DNA of 64,000 nucleotides from contig NZ_CADCSU010000087.1 of assembly GCF_902804475.1 (NCBI RefSeq), positions 140,436 to 204,435 on the forward strand. The letters run 5' to 3'. The translations under genes and the position numbers were made by a program. The notes beneath the pieces were generated by a model. It made no database searches. It was not told where the DNA came from and saw only the letters and a list, made by a program, of their open reading frames with translations. Positions within the stretch are counted from its first letter, which is position 1. Every line of letters starts with the position of its first letter. Source of the stretch: Flavobacterium bizetiae (GTDB lineage Bacteria; Bacteroidota; Bacteroidia; Flavobacteriales; Flavobacteriaceae). Shown here one piece after another: positions 36,076 through 44,773 of this stretch.

Positions 36076-37065
36076 TTGAAATTGGAAAATATACCAAGTC
36101 CCATTATAATTCAAGATTTCATCACAGAAAGTGGTGCATCATACCCATTATTGCCATTAAGCTTTACACTTTTTGGTTTGCCATTGCATAGCGCGCCTAT
36201 AGTTTTGGTTAATCATGCTTTAACCGGAAACGCTCAGGTTACCGGAGAAAATGGCTGGTGGAATGACTTAATTGGCGACGAAAAAACAATCGACACCAAC
36301 AAATATACCATATTGGCATTCGACGTTCCTGGAAACGGGAATGATTCTTTTATCATCGAAAACTATCAGGATTTTACAACAAGAGATATTGCCCGAATTT
36401 TTATTAAAGGTTTAGAGGCATTAAATATTGTCCAGGTACACACCATTATTGGTGGTTCTGTAGGTGGAGGAATTGCATGGGAAATTCTTGCATTAGAACC
36501 AAACATTACTCAAAACCTGATACCTATTGCAACCGACTGGAAATCGACAGACTGGATGATTGCAAATTGCTACCTGCAAGAGCAAATCCTGAACAATTCT
36601 TCAAAACCTATAGAAGATGCCAGAATTCATGCTATGTTGTGTTATCGCTCTCCTGAATCATTCAAAGAAAAATTTCAAAGAACAATCAATAACGAACTTT
36701 CTATTTTTAATATAGAAAGCTGGTTGGCGCATCACGGCCAAAAACTACAAAAGAGATACCAATTGGCATCATATAAACTGATGAACCAATTGCTTAAAAC
36801 CATAGATATTACCAGAAATAGTGAGGATTTCGAAACTTTATTGTCCAGAACAAATGCAGCGATTTATATTATCGGAATCAATTCAGATTTGTTTTTTACA
36901 CCAAAAGAAAATCGGGAAACTTATCAGGTATTAAAAAAGTTCAAAGACAATGTTTTTTACAGCGAAATAGATTCGGTTCACGGACATGACGCTTTTTTAA
37001 TCGAGTACAAACAATTAGATCATTTACTTGCCGACATTTTTAAGGCAGAAACAATAGAAAAATAA
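36076..37065 (+). CDS. metX: Homoserine O-acetyltransferase
   Basis: Alpha/beta-hydrolase of about 329 residues. The NHALTGNAQVTGENGWWNDLIG segment corresponds to the MetX NALTGxxH-W-D motif, the nucleophile Ser is in IIGGSVGGGIAWEILAL, Asp is in INSDLFF and His in SVHGHDAFL. Activates homoserine with acetyl-CoA for MetY/MetZ. There is no ATG before residue 160, so the start must be TTG at 36076 or TTG at 36082. SAM-I riboswitch upstream; the next gene follows one base after the stop. Confidence 0.92.
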   Translation: MKLENIPSPIIIQDFITESGASYPLLPLSFTLFGLPLHSAPIVLVNHALTGNAQVTGENGWWNDLIGDEKTIDTNKYTILAFDVPGNGNDSFIIENYQDFTTRDIARIFIKGLEALNIVQVHTIIGGSVGGGIAWEILALEPNITQNLIPIATDWKSTDWMIANCYLQEQILNNSSKPIEDARIHAMLCYRSPESFKEKFQRTINNELSIFNIESWLAHHGQKLQKRYQLASYKLMNQLLKTIDITRNSEDFETLLSRTNAAIYIIGINSDLFFTPKENRETYQVLKKFKDNVFYSEIDSVHGHDAFLIEYKQLDHLLADIFKAETIEK

Positions 37066-37066
37066 A

Positions 37067-39481
37067 ATGAAAATATTAAAATTTGGAGGTAAATCGTTAT
37101 CAAACGGAGAAGGACTTAACAAAGTAGTTTCAATCATTTCTGATAAAGTAAATCAAGGAGAACAAATTGCTGTTGTCGTTTCGGCTCGCGGAAATGCTAC
37201 AGATGAATTAGAATATATTTTAAAACTTGCTGCAAAAAACGGGAATTACAAACCATTATTTGAGAATTTTAAAACTTATCAAGTTTCAGATTATCCGCAG
37301 GTAGATTTATCTGAAGAATTTAATATTTTAGAAAAGCTTTTTGAAGGCGTTAGCTTAATTGGAGATTACAGCAACAAAATCAAAGATCAGATTTTATCTA
37401 AAGGCGAATTGCTTTCGGCTAAATTATTAACGTCTATTTTAAAAGAAAAAGGCGTTCCTGCTAATTTTGTCGATTCGAGAGATTTATTAAAAACCGATTC
37501 TAAATTTGGTGATGCACAACCATTAGAGCAACTTTCGAAGAAAAACGTTATCAATTATTTTAAAGAACATAATGGTTCAACCGTAAATATTGTGACCGGT
37601 TTTATTGGTTCAAATAACAATAACGACACCACAACTTTAGGAAGAAACGGAAGTAATTATACAGCATCATTAATTGCTAATTACCTAAATGCTGAAGAAT
37701 TACAAAACTTCACGCACGTTGACGGAATTTATACAGCAAATCCGGATCTGGTTGCCGATGCTAAAAAAATCGAATTTTTATCGTTTAATGAAGCAAATGA
37801 ATTGGCCAATTTTGGTGCTACAATTTTGCACGCAAAAACCATAATTCCTCTATTAGAAAAAAATATTCCACTACGTATTTTAAATACATTCAATCATGAA
37901 AACCGCGGAACTTTAATCACTTCAGATTCGGCAAAAGAAGGAATCAAAACACTTTCTGTTTTAGAAAATGTATCGTTAGTTAATCTTGAAGGACGCGGAT
38001 TATTAGGGAAAGCCGGAGTCGATGCCCGAATTTTTAAAGTAATGGGCGATCACAATATTAGTGTAAGCATCATTTCGCAAGGTTCTTCAGAAAGAGGAAT
38101 TGGGCTTGTTGTCGCGACAGAAAAAGCAACAACTGCAATGGTCGAATTAGAGAAAGAATTTGAGAATGATTTTTATTCTAAAGATGTAAACCAAATAACG
38201 GTTACGGATAATGTTTCGGTAATTTCGATCATTGGTCAGGATTTAAGTACTTTTCATAAACCTTACACCGCTTTAATTAAAAATAAAATAGTTCCAATAC
38301 TGTTTAACAACACCGTTACGGGTAAAAACGTGAGTTTGGTGGTTAAAAAAGCAGAACTAAACAAAGCCTTAAACGTAATTCACGGAGAGATTTTTGGAGT
38401 TTCTAAGAAAATCAACATTGCGATTTTTGGTCACGGATTAGTAGGCGGAACTTTAATCAATCAAATCCTGGAATCTGCAGCAGCAATCGAAAAACGTAAA
38501 GACATTAAACTGAATGTTTTTGCAATTGCGAATTCGAAGAAATTACTTTTAAATAAAAACGGAGTAACTGCTGACTGGAAAAATGATATTCAAAAAGACG
38601 GATTAGAGTATACTATAAACGATGTAATTGAGTATGCCAATCAGCATCATTTAGAAAACCTAATAGCGATCGATAATACGGCAAGTGCTGCTTTTGTAGA
38701 AAATTATATTACGCTTGCAGAAGGCAGCTTTGATTTGATTTCTTCGAATAAAGTAGCGAATACGTTAAGCTATGGTTTTTATAAAGAATTAAGAAAAGCT
38801 CTGGCCGAAAACCAAAAGAATTATTTGTACGAAACCAATGTTGGTGCAGGTTTACCATTAATTGATACGATAAAATTATTGCACCTTTCTGGTGAAAATA
38901 TCACAAAAATAAAAGGAGTTTTCTCAGGAACATTGAGTTATTTATTCAATAATTTCTCTGCAAAAGATGCTCCGTTTAGTCAGATTTTGCAAGAAGCAAT
39001 CGATAACGGATATACAGAACCAGATCCGCGTGAAGATTTATGCGGAAATGACGTAGGAAGAAAATTATTGATTCTGGCAAGAGAATTAGACCTTCAGAAT
39101 GAATTTGAAGAAATCTCAATTCAAAATCTAATTCCGGAACATTTACGCGAAGGAAATGTTTCTGATTTCCTGACAAAACTAAAAGAATTCGACCCAATTT
39201 ATGATAAAATAAAAGCAGATCAAAAGCCAAATCACGTATTAAGATACATTGGTGAGTTGTCTGGAGATTTGCAAAATGATAAAGGGATTCTGGAAGTAAA
39301 ATTAGTTTCAGTACCTTCTGATACTGCTTTAGGAGGATTAAAAGGATCTGATTCTTTCTTCGAAATTTATACAGAATCTTACGGAGATCGCCCAATCGTA
39401 ATTCAGGGAGCCGGTGCAGGTTCTGCAGTAACGGCAAGAGGGGTTTTTGGAGATATCTTGAGATTATCTGATAAAGGGTAA
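37067..39481 (+). CDS. thrA: Bifunctional aspartate kinase / homoserine dehydrogenase
   Basis: 804 residues. The aspartokinase domain begins MKILKFGGKSL (K-F-G-G motif), with FIGSNNNNDTTTLGRNGSNYTA and ACT regulatory repeats at about 290-440 (GLLGKAGVDARIFKVMGDHNISVSIISQGSSE). The HSD domain starts near 448 (NIAIFGHGLVGGTLINQIL) with SSNKVANTL and the intact catalytic motif GYTEPDPREDLCGNDVGRK. Catalyses the first and third steps from aspartate to homoserine. Directly coupled to metX (1-bp gap), so this copy is dedicated to methionine. thrA versus metL naming is arbitrary here. Confidence 0.95.
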   Translation: MKILKFGGKSLSNGEGLNKVVSIISDKVNQGEQIAVVVSARGNATDELEYILKLAAKNGNYKPLFENFKTYQVSDYPQVDLSEEFNILEKLFEGVSLIGDYSNKIKDQILSKGELLSAKLLTSILKEKGVPANFVDSRDLLKTDSKFGDAQPLEQLSKKNVINYFKEHNGSTVNIVTGFIGSNNNNDTTTLGRNGSNYTASLIANYLNAEELQNFTHVDGIYTANPDLVADAKKIEFLSFNEANELANFGATILHAKTIIPLLEKNIPLRILNTFNHENRGTLITSDSAKEGIKTLSVLENVSLVNLEGRGLLGKAGVDARIFKVMGDHNISVSIISQGSSERGIGLVVATEKATTAMVELEKEFENDFYSKDVNQITVTDNVSVISIIGQDLSTFHKPYTALIKNKIVPILFNNTVTGKNVSLVVKKAELNKALNVIHGEIFGVSKKINIAIFGHGLVGGTLINQILESAAAIEKRKDIKLNVFAIANSKKLLLNKNGVTADWKNDIQKDGLEYTINDVIEYANQHHLENLIAIDNTASAAFVENYITLAEGSFDLISSNKVANTLSYGFYKELRKALAENQKNYLYETNVGAGLPLIDTIKLLHLSGENITKIKGVFSGTLSYLFNNFSAKDAPFSQILQEAIDNGYTEPDPREDLCGNDVGRKLLILARELDLQNEFEEISIQNLIPEHLREGNVSDFLTKLKEFDPIYDKIKADQKPNHVLRYIGELSGDLQNDKGILEVKLVSVPSDTALGGLKGSDSFFEIYTESYGDRPIVIQGAGAGSAVTARGVFGDILRLSDKG

Positions 39482-39535
39482 TTTGATTTTAGATTTTAGA
39501 GGGTAGATTTTAGATTTATTGTATTGAGTATAGTT

Positions 39536-39637
39536 TGTCATTTCGAGGAACGAGAAATCACACACGAAACTCCACAACAAAAAGGCCCAATCTTTGTCGA
39601 CAATCTAATGCGATTTCTCCTTACGTCGAAATGACAA
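39536..39637. repeat. Inverted repeat TTGTCATTTCGAGGAACGAG / CTCCTTACGTCGAAATGACAA
   Basis: Arms of about 25 bp enclosing about 50 bp. It extends the open frame upstream of the OsmC gene and should not be read as coding. TTTAGATT simple repeats precede it (39485-39515). Confidence 0.8.
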
Positions 39638-39684
39638 GATTGCGAATAATAAAACAACAAACAACAATAAAAAACAACACTAGA

Positions 39685-40110
39685 ATGAAAGTAACCTTAA
39701 ACAGAGTAAACGACGCGTTTCATTTTAAACTTAAAAATGAACGTGGGCATGTAGTTGATGTTGATAGCAGAGCCGAATTTGGCGGAAGCGATTTAGGTGC
39801 AAGTCCGATGGAATTAGTTTTGATGGGAGTTGCAGGATGCAGCGCTATTGATATGATTTCGATATTAAAAAAACAACGTCAGGAAATAACAGCATTTAAT
39901 GCTGAGGTAGAAGGAGAACGCGTAAAAGTTGGAGAAGCAACACCATTTAAAGTAATCAATGTGGTTTTTTACTTAGAAGGAGACATCAATCCTGAAAAAG
40001 CAAAAAAAGCGGCACAGCTTTCTTTCGAGAAATACTGCTCCGTTTCTAAAACGGTTGAACCAACAGCTACGATCAATTACAAAGTTGTATTGAACAACGA
40101 AGCATTATAA
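39685..40110 (+). CDS. OsmC family protein
   Basis: 141 residues from ATG 39685. The frame is open from 39535, but that extension is an interspersed repeat, so I reject it. Typical OsmC/Ohr fold: HFKLKNERGHVVDVDSRAEFGGSDLGASPMELVLMGVAGCSAIDMISILKKQRQ with the first redox Cys in the VAGCSAID helix, and the second in SFEKYCSVSKTVEP. Members reduce organic hydroperoxides or act in sulfur/thiol stress. Its place between thrA and metZ fits a thiol-related job but does not prove one. Confidence 0.9.
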   Translation: MKVTLNRVNDAFHFKLKNERGHVVDVDSRAEFGGSDLGASPMELVLMGVAGCSAIDMISILKKQRQEITAFNAEVEGERVKVGEATPFKVINVVFYLEGDINPEKAKKAAQLSFEKYCSVSKTVEPTATINYKVVLNNEAL

Positions 40111-40246
40111 AATTAGAAAATGAGTCAATTTGAGAATTAGAAAATTTTTAGATTGGCTACAAAGATTCACTTGTTTAAGTTTAAGATGAAGATTTTGCTC
40201 GTCGAGTAACCTGAAACTTTAGACCTGAAACAAAAAAACAAAAAAA

Positions 40247-41419
40247 ATGAACGAACAAGAATTTGGCTTTGAAACTCTAGCCATACGTACACATTTAGAA
40301 AAAACACAATTTCAGGAACATTCAACACCTTTGTTTTTATCTTCAAGTTTTGTATTTGAAGACGCAGAGGACATGAGAGCTTCTTTTACAGAAGAAAAAG
40401 TCCGCAATATTTATTCTCGTTTTAGCAATCCAAATACAACAGAATTTGTTGACAAAGTTTGTGCGATGGAAGGTGCCGAAGCCGGTTATGCTTTTGCAAC
40501 CGGAATGGCTGCAATATATTCTACGTTTGCCGCATTGTTAGAATCAGGAGATCATATTGTTTCTGCAGGAAGTGTTTTTGGATCAACTCACGCGTTGTTC
40601 ATGACTTATTTTCCAAAATGGAAAATCGAAACTTCTTATTTTGATATCAATAAACCCGAAACAATAGAAAGTTTTATTAAACCAAATACTAAGATTCTAT
40701 ATGCTGAAACACCTACAAATCCTGGTGTTGATGTAATTGATTTAGAATTATTAGGCGCAATTGCAAAAAAGCACAATTTGATTTTAATAATCGATAACTG
40801 TTTCGCTACACCATATATTCAGCAGCCTATTAAATACGGTGCGCATTTAGTAATTCATTCTGCAACAAAATTAATAGACGGTCAGGGTCGTGTTTTAGGA
40901 GGAGTTGTAGTAGGAGAAGGAGAATTAATTCGTCAGATTTACCTGTTTTCAAGAAATACAGGACCGGCAATGTCGCCATTTAATGCGTGGGTTTTATCGA
41001 AAAGTTTAGAAACTTTGGCAGTTCGTGTTGATAAACATTGCGAAAATGCTTTAAAAGTAGCTGAATTTTTAGAAAGCCATCCAAATGTAAAAACCGTAAA
41101 GTATCCATTTTTGAAATCTCATCCAAAATATGAAATTGCCAAAAAACAAATGCTTTTAGGGGGTAATATTATTGCAATAGAAATTGAAGGTGGTCTTGAA
41201 GCAGGAAGAAAATTCCTGGACAAGATTAAATTATGTTCTCTTTCGGCAAATATTGGCGATGTAAAAACAATTGTAACACATCCGGCTTCTACGACGCACA
41301 GTAAATTGTCTGAAGAAGATCAATTAGCAGTAGGAATTACTCAAGGTTTGGTACGTGTTTCTGTAGGTTTAGAAACAGTAGCAGATGTTATTGCTGATTT
41401 AAAGCAAGCGCTGGATTAA
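40247..41419 (+). CDS. metZ: O-acyl-homoserine sulfhydrylase (MetZ-like PLP enzyme)
   Basis: 390 residues, Cys/Met-metabolism PLP family. FETLAIRTHLEKTQFQEHSTPLFLSSSF start, YSRFSNPNTTEF, FATGMAAIYSTF, SVFGSTHALF, ETPTNPGVDVIDL, DNCFATPYIQQP and PLP lysine Lys208 in HSATKLIDGQGRVLGG. The size and GQGR motif fit MetZ (O-succinylhomoserine sulfhydrylase) better than cystathionine synthase or lyase, but with metX alongside the substrate may be O-acetylhomoserine. It is a second homocysteine-forming enzyme next to MetY, possibly a partly redundant route. Confidence 0.85.
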   Translation: MNEQEFGFETLAIRTHLEKTQFQEHSTPLFLSSSFVFEDAEDMRASFTEEKVRNIYSRFSNPNTTEFVDKVCAMEGAEAGYAFATGMAAIYSTFAALLESGDHIVSAGSVFGSTHALFMTYFPKWKIETSYFDINKPETIESFIKPNTKILYAETPTNPGVDVIDLELLGAIAKKHNLILIIDNCFATPYIQQPIKYGAHLVIHSATKLIDGQGRVLGGVVVGEGELIRQIYLFSRNTGPAMSPFNAWVLSKSLETLAVRVDKHCENALKVAEFLESHPNVKTVKYPFLKSHPKYEIAKKQMLLGGNIIAIEIEGGLEAGRKFLDKIKLCSLSANIGDVKTIVTHPASTTHSKLSEEDQLAVGITQGLVRVSVGLETVADVIADLKQALD

Positions 41420-41576
41420 ATAATTTTAGATTTTAGATTAAAATAAGAATGACGATTTTTGACTGTAATTTTTTTACTGTTAAAAATCGTTTTTTATTTT
41501 ATATTTGTTACGTTAAAAGTATATTTTTGACAGTAACGAAATTAAAATAATAATAAATTTTAAACTTGACCCGCAC

Positions 41577-42081
41577 ATGAGTAATTCTACTTACGTTTTA
41601 GATGATAAATTATTAGCTTCTACTGGAACACGTTTCTTAAATTACGTTTTAGATCTTGTTTTCTTTTTAATCACCTTGATGGCATTTGGTATCCTGATTG
41701 GTATCTTATCAAGCTTATTTGGTTTAACTTCGGTTGTTCAATCCTTACAAGAGTTAGGTGATTTAGGATGGAACATTATTGTGATAATCTTTTCGATAAT
41801 TTATTACACAGTAATGGAAGGATTATTTGGAAGATCGATTGCGAAATTTATTACAGGAACTGTCGTTGTCGATGAAAATGGAGAAAGGCCTAGTTTTGGA
41901 ACTATTTTTAAAAAGAAGTTTGTGTCGTTTAATTCCTTTTGATGCATTTAGTTTTTTAGGGAATTCAAGAGGATGGCATGATTCAATTTCAGATACCTTT
42001 GTTGTAAGTAAAAAAGCATTAGAAAAAGAAGTGAAATCATTTCATGAATTCAATTTAATTGGTGTTCAAGAAGCAGATTAA
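41577..42081 (+). pseudogene. RDD family membrane protein, disrupted by a one-base frameshift
   Basis: The first frame (41577-41942) has two hydrophobic segments (YVLDLVFFLITLMAFGILIGIL and WNIIVIIFSIIYYTVMEGLFGRSIAKFITGTVVVDENGERPSFGTIFK) and then diverges into KKFVSFNSF-stop. The +1 frame continues the family sequence RSLCRLIPFDAFSFLGNSRGWHDSISDTFVV to 42081. The switch is at T5A5 (41905-41914): dropping one A restores a single ~168-residue RDD protein. Either the gene is broken, or the base is a sequencing or assembly error in a homopolymer. The reading frame after the shift is well preserved, so the event is recent or artefactual. Confidence 0.85.
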
Positions 42082-42228
42082 TTAAACTATACTAATTTAG
42101 TAGAACTTACTTTTTCATTGTGTTATTTTTCTCATTCAAAAAGCTTATTTTTGTTGCAGAAAAATATGAAGTTTGTAATTTTAGGAATAAATCTAAAATT
42201 TACATTCTACAATCTAAAATATATATAA

Positions 42229-42639
42229 GTGCTTTCAAAGAAAACAAAATACGGAATTAAGGCTTTAACTTATTTAGCTAGACGTGAAAATAATGAACCT
42301 GTACAAATTGCCGAAATTGCTAAAAGTGAACATATTTCGATAAAATTCCTGGAAAGTATTTTGTTATTACTTAGAAATTCTGGTTTCCTTGGCGCTAAAA
42401 AAGGAAAAGGCGGAGGTTATTATCTGATAAAAGATCCAAAAGATATCAGTATGGCCAAAGTATACCGAATCCTTGAAGGTCCAATTGCATTACTGCCTTG
42501 TGCGAGTCATAATTTTTATGAAAGATGCGACGATTGTGATGACGAAACTACTTGTGCAGCAAGACGTTTAATGATGGAAGTTAGAGATAATACACTTAAA
42601 ATATTAGAAAGTAATTCCCTGGCAGATATTGCATTTTAA
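42229..42639 (+). CDS. Rrf2 family transcriptional regulator with four cysteines
   Basis: 136 residues from a GTG start, beginning MLSKKTKYGIKALTYLARRE as is standard for Rrf2 proteins. A winged helix covers residues 1-85 (IAEIAKSEHISIKFLESILLLLRNSGFLGAKKGKGGGYYL). Then Cys91, Cys100, Cys103 and Cys109 (C-X8-C-X2-C-X5-C) lie where IscR and NsrR bind an Fe-S cluster and where CymR, the cysteine regulator, lacks ligands. It sits at the edge of the sulfate assimilation genes, so it may control them in response to Fe-S or sulfur status; that is inferred. The upstream sequence at 42089-42110 (TACTAATTTAGTAG...) resembles the candidate operator. Confidence 0.9.
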   Translation: MLSKKTKYGIKALTYLARRENNEPVQIAEIAKSEHISIKFLESILLLLRNSGFLGAKKGKGGGYYLIKDPKDISMAKVYRILEGPIALLPCASHNFYERCDDCDDETTCAARRLMMEVRDNTLKILESNSLADIAF

Positions 42640-42652
42640 GAGAAAATTTTAA

Positions 42653-42728
42653 ACCATATAAGTTATATAAGTTCATTTTAGACTTTGCCGCATAGCTTAA
42701 TTAAATGAACTTATATCACTTATATGGT
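42653..42728. repeat. Palindromic interspersed repeat (ACCATATAAGTGATATAAG family), copy 2
   Basis: Same arms as 33685-33785 (one arm has ACCATATAAGTTATATAAG) around a short loop GACTTTGCCGCATAGC. Located between convergent stops of the Rrf2 and permease genes, so it may also serve as a terminator. Confidence 0.85.
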
Positions 42729-42742
42729 GAAAGAAAACTGTT

Positions 42743-43525
42743 TTAAAAAATCAGTTTGTATCCTGCCAGAAAAAGCATTACAGCGATAGCATTTCTAAGT
42801 AATGTGTCAGGAATTTTTCCGCTTAACATACTTCCAATAAAAATTCCGGGAAGCGATCCTAATAATAGCTGGCCTAGTAAAACTAAGTCAAGATTTCCCA
42901 TTGAGGCATGACCAATTCCGGCAACAAGCGTTAACGGAACGGCGTGAGCAATCTCAGTTCCTACCAAGCGAGGTGTTGGCAAAAGCGGATATAGAAAGAA
43001 TAAAGTTACCGTGCCTAAGGCTCCGGCACCAATAGAAGTTAAAGTTACAGTCGCTCCAAGTAAAACCCCAATCCCAATAGTCAGCATGTTTTGAGTATGA
43101 CTTTCGCTGTGAAATTTATCTCCGGCGTGTTTTTGAGAATATCTTAAAAGCTTCTTTTTGAATAAAATCGCAATTGAAGTAAAAAGCAATGCCCAGCCTA
43201 AGCTGTATTTTATAACCGAATTTATAGTCGAAATATCGGTTTTGATGCTGTTTAATATCCATAAAGTCAATAAGGCTGCAGGAACACTTCCTAAAGTAAG
43301 CCATCCTGTTATCTTCCAGTTGATATTTCCTTTTTTATGATGCACAAATACACCTCCCATTTTGGTAAATGCAGCATACAATAAATCGGTTCCAACTGCT
43401 GTCGTTGGTGGAATTCCAAAATACAATAAAATCGGAGTCATTAAGGAGCCTCCACCCACCCCTGTTAATCCTACTACAAACCCTACTAATAAACCGGCAA
43501 TTACAAGACCTATTTGAAAATCCAT
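42743..43525 (-). CDS. TauE/SafE family permease (sulfite/sulfonate type), copy 1
   Basis: 260 residues with about eight membrane helices. Family motifs: GLLVGFVVGLTGVGGGSLMTPIL at the N-terminus and LLGATVTLTSIGAGALGT in the middle repeat. Members move sulfite, sulfonates or sulfoacetate. Located next to the sulfur assimilation genes but on the opposite strand. It is distinct from the second TauE/SafE protein at 43840, which is longer and has different repeats. Confidence 0.9.
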   Translation of the reverse strand: MDFQIGLVIAGLLVGFVVGLTGVGGGSLMTPILLYFGIPPTTAVGTDLLYAAFTKMGGVFVHHKKGNINWKITGWLTLGSVPAALLTLWILNSIKTDISTINSVIKYSLGWALLFTSIAILFKKKLLRYSQKHAGDKFHSESHTQNMLTIGIGVLLGATVTLTSIGAGALGTVTLFFLYPLLPTPRLVGTEIAHAVPLTLVAGIGHASMGNLDLVLLGQLLLGSLPGIFIGSMLSGKIPDTLLRNAIAVMLFLAGYKLIF

Positions 43526-43748
43526 GAAAAAATATTTGCCGTAAAAATAAGAACAATTTTATAATAATCCGATAGATGTGGTAGACTTTAAAATACTATA
43601 TTTGCAAACGAATATCTTTGATAGTTTATTTGGTTGTAATACAGGGCTATACGATTTTTAACTTAACAAGCCAATTTGTTATATTATTTTAAGTTGCCCG
43701 ATTCTTAATCAAAAGAGAATTAGAGTTGTAAAAAAATTAAATAATGTT

Positions 43749-43777
43749 TTGATATTTAGAAATAAGTACTAATTTTG
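43749..43777 (+). promoter_or_regulatory. Promoter of the sulfate assimilation unit (TTG-N18-TAATTTTG)
   Basis: TTG at 43749-43751 and a perfect -7 box TAATTTTG at 43770-43777. The start codon is 62 bp downstream, leaving room for the operator-like palindrome. Confidence 0.7.
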
Positions 43778-43783
43778 CATAGT

Positions 43784-43812
43784 AATCTATTAACCCGATA
43801 GGGTAATAGATT
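43784..43812. promoter_or_regulatory. Candidate operator, site 3 (palindrome with GATAGGGTAATAG)
   Basis: AATCTATTAACCC-GATA-GGGTAATAGATT is an almost perfect inverted repeat just after the -7 box, at the expected transcription start. The half GATAGGGTAATAG is identical to 28432-28444. Confidence 0.55.
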
Positions 43813-43839
43813 TAGCAGCTCAAAACCAAGCCACTGAGT

Positions 43840-44742
43840 ATGGAAAAAGAATTAAAAATTGCTAATTATGATGTTAGATCTGATGCATCGATAAAAGAAA
43901 AGTTGTGGGTTGTGATTCCCGTGGTTTTGTTAATAGGTTTGTTATCCACGTTGATATACAAGCATCATGCTGAATTTTCGATAGAAGGATTAGTTTCCGG
44001 ATTTGATTCAGATTTTTTAATGTTTTTTGCTATTGGAGCTTTTGCTCAGTTAGTAGATGGGACATTAGGAATGGGGTACGGAGCAACTTCGACTTCATTT
44101 TTACTGGCTTACGGAGTTCCGCCGGTAATTAGCAGTACAGGAGTTCACGTTGCAGAAATGTTTACTACCGGAGCGTCGGCAATTTCGCATCATAAATTCG
44201 GAAATATTAATAAAAAGCTGGTAAAGCATTTATTAATTCCGGGAGTTTTAGGTTCTGTTATAGGAGCTTATTTATTGTCTGATGTAATTAGCGGAGATGT
44301 TATAAAACCATTTATAGCGGTTTACATGATTCTCTTAGCGGTTATTATCATCAGAAAAGCATTAGCTAAAACCATCGTTAAAAAGAAAACAAAAAAGCTT
44401 GGCTATTTAGCGACTTTTGGAGGTTTTATGGATGCTGTTGGCGGAGGGGGCTGGGGCCCAATCGTAACGTCGACATTATTAGGACGAGGCAGAAATCCAA
44501 GATATACAATTGGTTCTGTAAATGCAGCTGAATTTGCGATTTCGTTTGCAAGCGGAATTACTTTCATGCTTTTTGGAGGAATTCACGGCTGGCAGGTTAT
44601 TATAGGTTTAATTTTAGGAGGAGTAATTGCAGCACCATTAGGAGCTTATTTGGTAAATAAAATCAAAAGAAAACCAATGATGGTTGCAGTTGGAATTTTA
44701 ATTATATTATTGAGTTTAAAAACATTATCTAAATTATTGTAA
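43840..44742 (+). CDS. TauE/SafE family permease, copy 2 (probable sulfur-oxyanion transporter)
   Basis: 300 residues, about eight to nine membrane helices, with the family repeats GAFAQLVDGTLGMGYGATSTSFLLAYGVPP and GFMDAVGGGGWGPIVTSTLLGRGRNPRYTIGSVNAAEF. First gene of the unit leading to cysH (31-bp gap), so sulfate or sulfite import is the likely role; no other sulfate transporter is seen in the window. The usual family label is sulfite exporter, but its position at the head of an assimilation operon suggests import. That direction is an inference. Confidence 0.9.
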   Translation: MEKELKIANYDVRSDASIKEKLWVVIPVVLLIGLLSTLIYKHHAEFSIEGLVSGFDSDFLMFFAIGAFAQLVDGTLGMGYGATSTSFLLAYGVPPVISSTGVHVAEMFTTGASAISHHKFGNINKKLVKHLLIPGVLGSVIGAYLLSDVISGDVIKPFIAVYMILLAVIIIRKALAKTIVKKKTKKLGYLATFGGFMDAVGGGGWGPIVTSTLLGRGRNPRYTIGSVNAAEFAISFASGITFMLFGGIHGWQVIIGLILGGVIAAPLGAYLVNKIKRKPMMVAVGILIILLSLKTLSKLL

Positions 44743-44773
44743 TAAGTTTTTTAGAAAGGGAAAGAAAGAGATT

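Noticed and set aside
38976..39437. 153-codon antisense frame in the HSD domain region
   Set aside because: Complement of a well-conserved coding region with no own features.
39535..39684. N-terminal extension of the OsmC gene by 50 codons
   Set aside because: The extension is an interspersed inverted repeat; the OsmC family begins at the ATG at 39685.
41827..42081. Separate 84-codon gene after the RDD gene
   Set aside because: Its C-terminal part is the continuation of the RDD protein after a one-base frameshift, not an independent gene.
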